In this document: positions 11,023 to 21,704 of the stretch, piece by piece
Numbering within the stretch: position 1 is the first letter of the stretch
Layout of the letters: the number at the start of each line of letters is the position of its first letter
From: Saccoglossus kowalevskii
Lineage: Eukaryota > Hemichordata > Enteropneusta > Harrimaniidae
NCBI RefSeq assembly: GCF_000003605.2
Contig: NW_003116454.1
Span: forward strand, 867,963-906,671
Direction: 5' to 3'
DNA: 38,709 nucleotides
The notes under the pieces: generated by a model
Told to the model about the DNA's origin: nothing
Seen by the model: only the letters and a program-made list of their open reading frames with translations
The model's database searches: none
Program-made: the position numbers and the translations under genes

Positions 11023-11449
11023 ATTTTATGATTTCGGCCACAGACTTGTACCTCCAATAGAAGCACATGTGAACCCTAAATATTATTCATATCTGTTGTA
11101 GGATAATACGTATATTGTATTTTGAACAAGATATTATTGTTTTTTATACAAACACTGAATTTACATAAGATTCACTCATTTTTATTTTCAGTTTGAAGTC
11201 ATATTTTTATTTAATATTTTGTCAGTTACAAATACTTTGCAAACTGTCGGTGTTAATCATTACTATAAAACAAATATTTTTCTACATGCAAATGAAATGT
11301 TACATTTAAAGATCTTTATTAATTAATGGTATTTGTATATGCGATTACTAATGTAAACTAACATTTCTCATGTTGATACCCAAACATATTTATTGACCCT
11401 GAAACGCCCGCACTAGTACTGTGGAATACATCACTTACACTGAAAACAT

Positions 11450-11690
11450 TTTCCGCTAAAATAAATTAAAGTTAAAATGACATTTCCTCTATATTCTATT
11501 TTGAGACTTGACACATATAATGCCTGGAACTTTTTCAGCGAAAATAAATTAAGTGAAATTCTATGTGACTTCATGAGAAATTGAAATGAACGAATTACAT
11601 GACACCAACTTCTACCCACCATATACATCATACCCCAAAACATTCTATGTAACTTCAAGAGAAATTAAAATAAACAAATTATATGACAAC
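11450..11690. repeat. Short tandem repeat of ~84-bp period
   Basis: The stretch at 11559-11605 (ttctatgtgacttcatgaga and following) recurs at 11643-11689 with about six changes. The stretch ccgctaaaataaatta near 11453 recurs as cagcgaaaataaatta near 11536. These give two to three partial copies with an 83-84 bp period. The minus ORF 11431-11658 is a by-product. Confidence 0.6.
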
Positions 11691-12056
11691 GCCTTGTCTT
11701 TATTCCAAGTTATCCATTGCCTACATCAGTGACTTCAAATCTGTGTTAATGAAATGTTTCAATCCCAGGAATTGCACTTACTCTTTATTAACATGGGAGT
11801 GCTAGTCTTTTGTTTTCTATTGTAATGGTAATTTCTTGCGATTACTTGGAACATAAAGCTGTAACTAAATACTAGTATAAGCACTGGTATTGCAGGCTTG
11901 AACTATACCAGTTCCGAAGTATATATCAATCTTATATATTTCTCATTGTTTGGTAACTATTTGCTGCAAATGCAACAAAAATCATTATAAAATATAACAC
12001 CCGCACAGCATTCTACAGGTTACTCAGATAATATTACGATCTAAATCGTGCGAACA

Positions 12057-12290
12057 CCCAAACTGTTCGTTCCAAGCTAGACTGGCCCAGCTGTGGTGAT
12101 TTTTTTTTAAAAAATTGGAAAATAGTTTTGCGAAAGGTGGGGTGGACGCAAAGCCACCACATGATTTCGCAGTTACAGGGGATTTCGCGTTAAAACCTCC
12201 ATTTTGCTACTTTTTTTTATTTAATTTTAAATTTAAAAAGAAATAAATTGCCCAAACTGTGCCAGTCTAGTTTCAAGCGTACGTGCCAAG
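12057..12290. repeat. MITE-like element with terminal inverted repeats
   Basis: Left end 12057-12096 and right end 12249-12290 form an imperfect inverted repeat around the core ctagactggcccag (12077-12090) and its complement ctgtgccagtctag (12257-12270). Length is about 230 bp with poly-T/A inside and no ORF. No target duplication was confirmed. Confidence 0.5.
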
Positions 12291-12309
12291 GTTTTCGCAA
12301 ATCAGTTAG

Positions 12310-12379
12310 CTAGTTTGCTAATTAGGTAGCAAATTTGATGGCCATCTTGCAAAACTGTAGTTCAATGCGCACATGTTCC
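12310..12379 (-). repeat. Inverted-repeat arm, partner at 9019-9090
   Basis: Reverse-complement match to 9019-9090, including the gccatcttgcaaaactg block. Confidence 0.6.
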
Positions 12380-12383
12380 ATTT

Positions 12384-13152
12384 ACAGTAAAAAATAGGTT
12401 TTTACACTTTTCAGATAAAGCAAATTCCTAATTACATTTTTATAATATATTTGGTAATGTGTATTTAAGAATTAAAGTTAGAATTTAATGTAGGAAATGC
12501 TTTATACGCTTACAAAAAAAGATATTTCTACAAATAACGAACGAATAAAATAGCTGATTACATTTTTATACCTTGCCCATGTCTACAAATTTACATTATT
12601 ACGAAAATAAAAATAATTGCTTACGAAAATACCTCTGCCGACCCTATAATAAGCATTTGCAATATTGCCACGTATTTGTGTTGACTGGAAACAGCAACGG
12701 CCTGTCCACCTTTCCATCACGGTACGCCTACTCTACATTTAATACACAAGCGTGGTCTGTTATGATAGCGATTTTTCGTTTGCACATTCGGTTCACGCAC
12801 CGTTGCACTATTGTTTAGAATCAACAAATTGCATGTTTAGGATGGGGGTTATAAAGATATATTTTAGGAATTCGACGAATAGATTGTTTGCTTATTGTAT
12901 TTAGTAGTGGCAACTTCGCAAGCCCGGAGGGGGCAATCAGATACAAATGTCAATCGTTTTAATGTTAGACAATCGTCATAATCATATTCCTGACATGGTT
13001 ATATTCCAGCTATTTTACTATAAACAAAACTATAAACCTTAAATTCAATAACTAAATGGGACTGTGCCATGCATGGTTTGTTTATTCAGAGACTTTGACC
13101 CTGATACATATCCCTGGTAATCACGTGATCGCGCCAACGACTGTAGCGATTG
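12384..13152. other. No recognised gene
   Basis: AT-rich sequence. The plus ORF at 12573-12818 (81 codons) has no recognised domain. Nothing else could be supported. Confidence 0.45.
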
Positions 13153-13567
13153 TCAGTTACAGCTATAGTTTATTAATAGGGAATGTGTAGGCCGCAGTCC
13201 CACCTTGTTCGGATGAGCTACAAGTATGGTATTAGCTGGATTATATCTGGATTCACTGGGCGGAATTTCAGATACAGGTGCTAATAAAAAGAAAAAAAAA
13301 CATGCCGACATCTTTGAGTGTATGCTGGTTTAACAGAATCATTTTACACAAATTATTTATTCGCTCGATGTCATAGTAATTTCAGCTGTCAAGTACATTA
13401 TATTATTATGCATCTGTCGCCGTAACGCCATAAATTACCACGTGCCGTAAATTTGCGGTATTTTACGAGGTATTTTAATCCGACCATATTAGGAAATGCG
13501 AATTCCAAATATGGAATGATTACTCGCGTAAGCGTTTTTTAACAATAAAAGCAAACATGGCTGCCAC
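13153..13567 (+). repeat. Left inverted arm
   Basis: 415 bp, inverted relative to 15898-16306. It includes an A-rich tract (aaaaagaaaaaaaaa near 13288) matched by a T-rich tract in the other arm. Confidence 0.8.
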
Positions 13568-14122
13568 TAAAAGTGCGATATGATGAGGTGTGAGCAGAAT
13601 CTTAAACTAACTAGTTAATGGTACGTTCATGGTTCACCATTTACAATTATAAATTTGTCTTTCTTTTTTTATACAACTCTTGAGGGTTTAAAATAGCGTT
13701 TGAGAGGGGGACCAATATACATAATTTGATATACAGAGTGCTCAGGGGCCAATCATCATAGCAATACCTTGTGTTAGTCTTTTATAACGGCAATACATTT
13801 CAATAATATACCACAATATTTAACACTCTAGCTCACAAAATATATATATTCGAAACAATCAGGTTGATAAAGCTTCTAAAATAAATTAAAATATAAATTT
13901 GTTACAAATTATGACAACAATATTCAAACTTTGTTGCGCCACAAACAGATTTGTTAAAGTAGTAAAAAAAACGGGGGGGGGGAATTACAATTAATATACA
14001 ATGGGTAAAGTGATAGTACGTGTAACTCAGTAAGGTCATAACAGGGTGTATTATTGGGTTTTAATGTCCCTTAACTGATGTCCCTTAATAACTAAAGCCC
14101 TCACATCGACTATCTTACCTAC

Positions 14123-14296
14123 CTTGTAAAGCCTGCGTCTAACAAGACCCTTCGTTGTATTTTCACCATTCATCAATGTTGATTTAACATGATCAAAAAA
14201 AGAATCGCCATCTCCTCCTAAGCCGGGGTACTTGAAACCGAAATTGTCATCTAAGCGTAAGGCCGTCGCTGATTGGCTGCTGAACTGGAATGCCAA
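14123..14296 (-). CDS. Candidate 58-codon exon with strong donor, inside the inverted-arm element
   Basis: An ORF begins with ATG at 14296 (MAFQFSSQSATALRLDD) and runs through PGLGGDGDSFFDHVKS to RRRLYK, where CTTTACAAG|GTAGGTAAG at 14122 is a near-perfect donor. The frame continues past it to 14051 without family-like content. A CCAAT box on the minus strand sits close to the start codon. I recognise no domain and found no matching downstream exon. It may be the first exon of an unknown gene carried by the element, or chance. Confidence 0.3.
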
Positions 14297-14703
14297 TTTT
14301 TAGTTTCAAATATCCCAGGAAAGTGTTCTAGGTTCATCGCGTAATTAGGTGTTCGTATGTAAGGGTTTTTTCCACACAAAAACGACGAATTCAGCCAAAT
14401 GTTGTTATCGGTTGGCTTAATATAACCCCAACAGACCGTATTTTTGTGAAAGATTGGTATTTTTGTCCCGATTTGTAGGAATCTGAAAAACGCGTTTCAC
14501 AACTTGTCTCTTTTTTTAGTTTTATGCGTCATTCAAGATGGCGGCCCCCATATAGTAAATATCGCATTTAGTTTATTATCACGTGTGCGCCGGCTGACTG
14601 TGTCGACATCCAAGTCAACACAGCTTCCGTTGTGCGCAGCGACATTTAATCTCGGGTCAGGCATTTTCACCGCCTGGCAACCATCATGGTGAAAACAAAG
14701 AAT

Positions 14704-14852
14704 GTGTTTAAACCGAAGAACGAAGAATATATATATATGTTGTGATTAAACAGTATGAACGATGACTGCATGTAAATGTATTAAACTGTCATGATTAAAC
14801 AGTATGAATATTCTGTCTTCGTTCTTTGTTTTTCGTTCTTCGGTTTAAACAC
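14704..14852. repeat. Perfect 21-bp inverted repeat with nested 17-bp direct repeat
   Basis: 14704-14724 (gtgtttaaaccgaagaacga plus one base) is the exact complement of 14832-14852. Between them tgattaaacagtatgaa occurs at 14743-14759 and again at 14792-14808. The structure lies near the middle of the 13153-16306 element. Confidence 0.8.
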
Positions 14853-15897
14853 ACCTGACAACAAAGGACAATAAATTTTCAGAAAACGGTATTTTGGGAT
14901 GGTTGTTAACACCCGCTGAACAGTGTAACAAGATTACATATGCAACATATTTAAATTTGGTTGTTTAGGATTTCTTCAAAGTTGAAAGGCGCGTGTAAAA
15001 TACATTGTTTATTTACATGAAATTCGAACACGCGCTGCGCGACGACCACCGCGCTTTAAGTTTGTGTTGTTTTCTTGATTTTAGCTATTTTCACCGGCTT
15101 TTCGACCGGTGTTTCACAGCAGCTCGCGCAGAGCCTATAGAAAGACATGGTAGAGTGGTGCGCGTCTTAAATAGCAACGTGGAGCGTCTCGTGACTTAGC
15201 TCCGCCTCGAAGATTTTGATAGCTTGGCCAAGGGCGTTGAAGAAAGAAGCAATATGATTGGCTGTTGGTAAACTGATTCTAAACTGTGAGGGCATTGTCA
15301 CATACACGTAGTCCTATGAAATACTTCAAGGTGATAGTGGAGTGCTTCGCCGGAACATTCACCTTGAAAATTCAAGATGCTGTCACTGTGAAAAACTCCC
15401 TTGAGCAGATGTTCACTTCTGTAACAAGAGTTGCAATTGGGTACTGGCCATGTCGCATACACAAATGTGGGCCTACTGATTTATGCAATAGAAACAAACA
15501 GTGAATGAGGCAATATCCATAATAACGACTGACGCCAAAGGCTGATATTATAAATATACTACTAATGTAGAATTGCGATATCAAGCATACACACCAACTG
15601 CAAGAATTTGCATGCTTTAGGTAGTTTCTGGAAAGCAGGTAAAATGGTATTTACATGGACGTTGTCATGACGTTAATATAAGGTTATAATTACGAAAATA
15701 CCTCAAAGTATGCACGATGACAGACAGTACGCTACGCATCGACCTCCAGCTGTAATGAGTGCATATTTTAATGTATTCTCGTAATAACCTTATTATTATG
15801 CTTCTTTTTGTACCAAAGATACATCATGGGAATGCCAAAATCCAAAAAGTTCAGAACAGAATCAGCGAGCTTCTTTGTGTAGTCTGGTCAAACCCTG

Positions 15898-16306
15898 GTG
15901 GCAGCCATGTTTGTTTTTGAGGACGCTTTCGCGTGTAATCATTCCATATTTGGAATTTGCATTTCCATATATGGTAGGATGAAAATACCCCGTAAAATAC
16001 CGCAAATTTATGGCACGCTGTAACTTACGGCGTTACAGTGACAGATGTATAATAAGATAATGTACTTGCCAGCTGGAATTACTATGACATCGAGCGAATA
16101 AATAATTTGTGTAAAATGATTCTGTTAAACCAGCATACACTCAAAGATGCCGCCATGTTTTTTTTTCCTTTTATAAGCACTTGTATCTGCAAAATCCGCC
16201 CAGTGAATCCAGATATAATCCAGCTAATACCATGCTTGCAGCTTATCCGAACAAGGTGGGACTGCGGCATACACATTCCCTATTAATGAACTATAGCTGT
16301 AACTGA
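15898..16306 (-). repeat. Right inverted arm
   Basis: 409 bp, inverted relative to 13153-13567. The minus ORF 16082-16276 lies entirely in the arm, and its frame is broken in the other arm, so it is not a gene. Confidence 0.8.
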
Positions 16307-17750
16307 AAGGGTGAAAACGAATACACAGCATAGAAGGCAGCTTACACAAACATTTTGCAATATTTCAAAGTACCAGGTTGATCACTGAACATGTAAAATT
16401 TTTCGCTGCAGTTTTAACATTTCATACAATAACCAAGACCAAACCTAGCCTGTCCGGTTCGAGTCAATGTATATAATTTGATCCATCTGACTAGCTCAAG
16501 GAAAGAAATGAATTGTTTGAAAATTAAAAAATTAGTATAAATTCTGCGATCAAATTGTTATCTTTATACCTCTGCAAGTCCTTAAAAAGACTGTGTCAGA
16601 ATATGGTATACAATGCATTAAAATACCCCATGTGTTTGCTAAGACAGTTCTATTGTATACGTTTACTAACATAATATATCCGCAAAACTAATAGAGACCA
16701 AAAGTTACAACATTCTATTCAAGCAAATGCTTATTTTAAGATATAAAATATCATTCCTATATATAATCCCTACCAGCAGCTTTACCAGATGCAAACCAAG
16801 GTAGGGTGTGTGCATTTAAAGCTTTACTACGCAATACAAATGCAAATGGAAAGGTAAACAGCAATACAAAGCTCATGAGAAGCTCTTTCTGTTGATGGCG
16901 ATAGATTTTTTGAAATAGAAGTTGTAGCACCTGTAAATCCTTCCCAGGCAACATCATTAGTCTGAATCAGAAAAAGGAGGCAACATTAGCTGATCGAATA
17001 GTGCAAAATTTCAATGTGTAATTTCAATGACCAATTTATGCCACAGAGTATTTTATTCAAATCAGTTAAATAATACTGCCAAAGAAGATGATATGGATTG
17101 TATGTACAATATACTTTTTATTCACATTTTAATCGCACCAACTATTTCATTGTGAAAGATTTGTTGTGAATCTTTGATGTATAGCGCCAACAACTTCGAA
17201 AGACAAGCAGGTTGAACAGAACATCGATTAGAGCCAGCCCATTTTGAAGTGTTCCGATAACTTTTTTTATTTGCTTTAATTTATGCTAACCTGTTGAACA
17301 AGGAAACAATGCTGAGATTGTAGATTAGGACTGTATGATTAATTTGTCGATATTTTGCGTACAAATAGCCGGTTCGATTTTTGAACATGTGAAAAATTTT
17401 AGTGGCAGCCATCTTTACCGATGTTGTTGGCTGCAGTGAGGCCATTGACAACATAAGCCAAATGAATCAAAACTAGCCAAACTACCCCCAAAACTGGCCA
17501 AATAGCTCCAAAACTAGCTAAAAGGGTGCCAAATGGTCCAGAAACTATCCAAACGAAACGAACAAATCAAAATTAGCTACAAAATCATCATTAAAAAATA
17601 ACCAGTGAATTAACTAAATAAGGCATTGCAATAATTACATAAATTCACTACGTTCGATAACCCACCATAGACTCTGGTCAGTCAAAATGACTATTTTGAA
17701 CTGTAGGCATTAATAAGTGATTCTGCCAATGACGGACAGATTGAATCTAG
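16307..17750. other. No firm gene; one acceptor-preceded minus frame
   Basis: On the minus strand a strong acceptor (gttgcctcctttttctgattcag) ends near 16962 and is followed by frames open for 45-66 codons (16757-16957). Neither reading matches a family I know. Bases 17467-17560 are four to five degenerate ~20-bp units of the type ccaaaactagctaaa. The remainder is featureless AT-rich DNA. Confidence 0.35.
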
Positions 17751-17930
17751 GTCAGGGGAAGCCCCATGACCCCAATATTCTTTTCCCTTACGCCACGAAC
17801 CACGTGACCGAGACCGCATGACGGCGCCATTACGGCTGGGTATTCACTCTTCCTTTTCTCCGCTTCGAGCGGTGATGAAGTTTAGCGGCTCTGCCTGGAT
17901 CGCCTGCTTTTTTCTGTCCTGGTTTCTAGC

Positions 17931-19240
17931 TTGGGTTGTTGCCACTGCCGCGGCATCCTACACTGCAGTAGGATAAGTTGTCCTTGTCATTTTTACCCTC
18001 GTGTCATTTTCCCCTTTGTGTGTAGCATTTTTTACAACAAAGAAAAAAACGAGCGTCGCAACTTAACCACTTGTAGGTTTCGTGGCGTCACCTTTTACAA
18101 CTGTAATTCGCTTCCCTCATGCATGTCATCTTCATTTTATTTACCAATGTATTTAGAAATAGATAGATGCATTGACAGCACCAGAGGCTTGCCGCCGGTT
18201 TTGTCCCCTCAAGTTGTGAGGCAGGTTTGTATTGGTTGTGCACAGAATTTACCAGATTGGAACCCACATGCTAAATGTTACTTATGTCTCGGGTTTTTTC
18301 TCAGAGGGCATATGCAATCTATGGAGTTCTTGGGCCTGGGATAGTTTCCAGTGCAGTATAAAAATTGCTGAGACTGACCATGTCAATCGTTCACGTAAAG
18401 GTAGCATGTCTAGTAGAACCGATAAGAGTGGGTTGTGTGTTGGCATGAGTGGGAAGTCCTCACGCTCGGCTACCTACGTCAAGTAAGAGGCCCGGCGGTG
18501 GAGATTCTGATATTTTTCTGTCTCCCCCCACTGAACAGAGGGCATCCTCACAGTCTGCTTTTTCAAACGGTGTTTTACCCGAGTTTACCGGCAACGGCGA
18601 AGCTGTGCTCCTGGAGGTCATTCCTCCTGTGAGGCCCATTGCGGGTCCCAATGTGGATGGTTGATGGACTATCGGTGCATATTGCGTCCCTGGCAGGCCG
18701 GGTAGATCAGATGCAGTCGGAGCGAGCTCTCTCCACTGCAACCCTCAGTCGGCAAGCAGGAAGAAACACAAGAAGCACCACTCACATTCTGGACACGTCT
18801 CTTCTGGGGAACCCCCTGTTCCCAGCCACGACCCCCCGCTGATTTTGGGGACTCTGGGGACCTCGGGCACGGAACACCAACGGGGATGCAGCCAAGGCTC
18901 CGATTTTGAGGCAGGGCTTTCGGGGCAGGGCACACATTGTACCCAAAACCCCCCAATGCCCTAAGACAGTGTCCTCTAGCCAGAGTCAGCCAGGAGGCAA
19001 GCGCTCATACACCTCCGCGGGAGTAGTAGAGCACCACCGGGAAAGAAGGGACCAAATGGTGGCTCCTCATCCTCCTTGGGTGGTCGTCCACCCCGCAGCG
19101 GGGAAAGCATGTTTGACGCTTACCTCTGCAATGGGGGCATATGTTCGGCAAGGGGCCAGGTTACAACTTAGTGACTTCAGTAGGCCCCGGGGAAGCTCAC
19201 CTCATGGGAGAAGATAACCCCCACCCCTTGCAACCGCCAA
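17931..19240 (+). pseudogene. DIRS Gag-like remnant
   Basis: The frame starting at 17931 carries C100-x2-C103-x9-H113-x2-C116-x2-C119, the zinc-binding pattern near the N-terminus of DIRS Gag proteins (CIGC ... HAKCYLC). It ends at 18344 after a frameshift. Gag-like low-complexity sequence follows in other frames with stops, including a Lys/His/Ser-rich run (KKHKKHHSHSGH near 18765-18800) and Pro-rich stretches to about 19240. No single frame spans it, so the gene is dead. Confidence 0.6.
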
Positions 19241-19244
19241 ACCC

Positions 19245-19677
19245 ATGGCCACATATCCCTGTCGCACACAGATTGCAATGGTGTATCCCGGCTTGGAGAC
19301 AGCGGGTGATCAATCCCTGGGTGCTTCAGGTAGTGACACTCGGCTACAGAATACCACTGACATCTCCACCTCCCCTGTCAGTGTACTCCCGTTGGGGGCA
19401 CTGCCAGAAGATCCCCACAAGGCGGAAGCAATCAGACAGGAAGTAGACAGTTTGCTGAAGAAGGGCGCCATACATAAGGTAGTTCTGTCGGCACTAAGTC
19501 CAGGCTTCTACTCAAATGTATTCCTAGTACCAAAATCTACAGGCAGCTAGCGTCCGGTTCTGGACTTAAGCAGACTAAATCAGTATGTACTTCTCAATCG
19601 GTCCCGCACGGAGACACCATTCAGCGTTCTTCACTCCATCCACCGGTTTGACTGGCTAGCCTCTCTAGACTTAAAGT
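19245..19677 (+). pseudogene. DIRS reverse transcriptase, N-terminal part (interrupted)
   Basis: The frame reads EVDSLLKKGAI, GFYSNVFLVPKSTG, then a TAG at 19548-19550, then RPVLDLSRLNQYV and FDWLASLDLK. These are RT motifs 1-2 and the start of motif A in DIRS elements (family: GFYSxxFLVPKKDGGxRPVxDLRxLN...SLDLKDAY). The reading stops at SLDLK, where the foreign insert begins, just before the catalytic aspartate region of motif A is completed. Confidence 0.85.
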
Positions 19678-19850
19678 GCATGTGAAATGGCTGCTATTTT
19701 CACACCTAAAATTATCCATTGATACATAAATATTATTAATTTTTATGCTTCTAAGCATAAATTATTTTTTTAAGTGAAAAAACTTAGTCTACGGCAACTT
19801 TATTTTTGTGTATTTTAAAACGAGGCTCCATTAGCTTCTCATTTGCATAC

Positions 19851-19918
19851 AGAAATTCCCCCTGTGACGTCAGAAGGGGAAGTTGCTGGGTAGCTTGCAT
19901 TGCCGATACATATAAATA
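19851..19918 (+). promoter_or_regulatory. Promoter-like cluster: octamer, CRE and TATA
   Basis: ATTTGCAT at 19851-19858, a perfect palindromic CRE TGACGTCA at 19865-19872, and TATAAATA at 19911-19918 are spaced as in a compact RNA polymerase II promoter. A pyrimidine-rich start region (gctcttttctcgcc) lies ~25-35 bp downstream of the TATA. The first ATG is at 19990. Confidence 0.5.
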
Positions 19919-19989
19919 AGGCGAATTTGTTGTGCTCTTTTCTCGCCTTTGACTAAATTGTCACTTATGTACTTGTTCTTCGAGGAAGA

Positions 19990-20157
19990 ATGGACCATAA
20001 TGAACACATAGTATCAAGTTTGTTGCATGGGGTTGAGTCAGATGTGAAATATGTCCGGTCTGGTGTAGCTAGTCTCTGTGGTCGTCACAGTCACTGGCGC
20101 ACGTTTGTACACTGTCGCTGGACTCCGGCACTTGACAAAATTAAATTTGACGCCTGA
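19990..20157 (+). CDS. Short 55-codon ORF behind the insert's promoter; unknown
   Basis: The ORF opens with MDHNEHIVSSLLHGVESD and ends in KIKFDA followed by TGA. It is the first ATG after the TATA box at 19911. It contains several His, Cys and Trp residues but no recognised domain. It may be the first exon of a transposase gene or a chance ORF. Confidence 0.3.
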   Translation: MDHNEHIVSSLLHGVESDVKYVRSGVASLCGRHSHWRTFVHCRWTPALDKIKFDA

Positions 20158-21455
20158 TTCGTCTTGTTATTTAGCAGGTTACTAGGCATGTCACTACACT
20201 GTTTTATTTCATCGATCGTCTGAGTAAAAAAACACATTCAAAGTTAAAATAAAAAGAGAACATATTTTGACATTCTAAACATTAAATTATAGTAATCAAT
20301 AAAATAGAGAAATAATTCAAAAAAACGACAAAACACAGTTACTAAATAAATGACTGCCGCATGGAAATAAAATTGTTGTAATTGGTGAACGCGCCGGGTC
20401 ATGACGGGGACAAGTGCGTGAAAGGTGGCGTTTAATTGGATAACAAAACTAATTGAGAGCGACTCACATACAGTCAAATTTAGAGTGAATTTGGCGTGAT
20501 TTTCATAATTATGACATCATATTAAAAAAATACATTGACAGCCCGAGCTCGGATTCTTATTCCATAAATTATCACGCAGATCAAGCTGCAAGTAAAGGCA
20601 ACAAAAGTGTGACCAATCACCAAACAATTCAGACTATTTTAGCCTGCGAAAATGAAACTGCTTAATTTCCTGTTTGTTCGAAGCTTCGTTTTGTGTCATT
20701 ATCAAAATTACTGCCACCTTTTACATAACACGGGTGGTCTCTATAAAGCGATAATCAGGATCGCAAAAAAATCAAATCATTTGCAACACTTACCCGACGT
20801 CCCGTCTTTCTTCTGAAATCCGCCTCAGTGATCATGGGCTGGTCCGGAATCTATTTTTTTTAACGTTTGTATTGCGCCAGGTTTAAGTTGTCAGCGTTTC
20901 TCGTTAAAACATAGTTGTTTTGTCATGGACAAGGACAGTTTTTCGAAAAAAAGAATCTGAGGTGAAGTGGAAACTACATATGACGCTGTAAGGAGGAAGT
21001 CCACCCCAACATTTTCTCGTTATTCTCACGGATTTCGTCCACCGATTTCGCACCTTCGGATCGATTGATACGTGTAAATACTTACACTATGACTATACGC
21101 ATTACTGCAACAGCCCACAAAACAACGTTTAACCATCATTAATGTTTGTTATGAAAACAACTTCTAAAAATTCGCTCTCTCAAAAATAAAATAAAATAAA
21201 ATAGACAAAAAAAAAGAAACGCCGACCAAAAAATGTATATCGTTTAAAAGTATGTTGAATGACACAGTGATATAAAAGTACGACCCAGGGGGATGGCTTC
21301 CTCTCATATTTTAGCATTTGGTGGCGCACTTTCGGCGAGAGTCGGAAATCTGGAAACAGTCGACCGTTTCAGGATAGGTAGGTGTGGCTACAGCACGGGA
21401 AATATCTCAAATTTACTTGTATACGAGTAATTATTTTCAGCAAAAAAATCAATAA

Positions 21456-21640
21456 TTGCCTTTGATTCGCCCACCTGGGCCAAGTATTCGAATTTCGGGT
21501 GCTCCCCTTCGGGTTATGCACAGCGCCCTACGTGTTCACCGGAGTGATGAAACACGTAGTGCTGCTGCTTCACCAAATGTCGGTACACATCAATCCGTAC
21601 CTAGACGACTGGTTACTAAACAACCCAGACAAGGTTTATT
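21456..21640 (+). pseudogene. DIRS reverse transcriptase, catalytic part with YLDD
   Basis: In the frame containing bases 21471-21473 (cac) the sequence reads HLGQVFEFRVLPFGL, then APYVFTGVMK and NPYLDDWLL. These are RT motif B (LPFGLxxAPxxFT) and the catalytic YxDD box of motif C. The annotated-looking plus ORF at 21456-21647 is a shifted frame. Stops follow at about 21632 and onward, then a short garbled stretch precedes the next segment. Confidence 0.85.
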
Positions 21641-21704
21641 AGCCTGACAATTAAAGCTAACGCAGGATTTACTTCACCAGTTGGGCTTTTTAATAAATTA
21701 GAAA

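Larger units (their letters stand above)
13153..16306. mobile_element. Element with ~410-bp inverted arms (candidate DNA transposon or foldback)
   Basis: The left arm 13153-13567 and right arm 15898-16306 are inverted copies, beginning and ending with tcagttacagctatag and its complement. They share internal marks such as tattaatagggaatgtgta, ggattatatctggattcact, ccaaatatggaatgatta and aacatggctgcca. The total is 3154 bp. The bases just outside show no clear target duplication. The interior holds one candidate minus-strand exon (14123-14296), a hairpin with direct repeats at 14704-14852 and a GC-richer patch at 15000-15200. No transposase signature was recognised, so the class is unknown. Confidence 0.65.
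19678..21455. mobile_element. ~1.78-kb insertion inside the DIRS RT
   Basis: RT homology stops at SLDLK (19677) and resumes near 21455 with FAHLGQVFEF. The intervening AT-rich DNA has no RT content, and about 16 family residues are missing at the joint, so insertion came with a small deletion or the insert replaced target sequence. The left end reads aagtgcatgtgaaatggctg. I found no matching inverted terminus or target duplication at the right end. The insert carries a promoter-like block and ORF (separate entries), and a minus-strand ATG with 14 codons ahead of a GTAAGT donor (20835-20794). Confidence 0.65.

Noticed and set aside
16082-16276. 64-codon minus ORF in the right inverted arm
   Set aside because: The frame is not kept in the other arm; it is repeat DNA.
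16448-16465. ccggttcgagtca, resembling a tRNA B box
   Set aside because: No A box, anticodon arm or acceptor stem could be placed around it.
18460-18956. Minus-strand Pro/Gly-rich ORFs
   Set aside because: Shadows of the degenerate DIRS Gag region.
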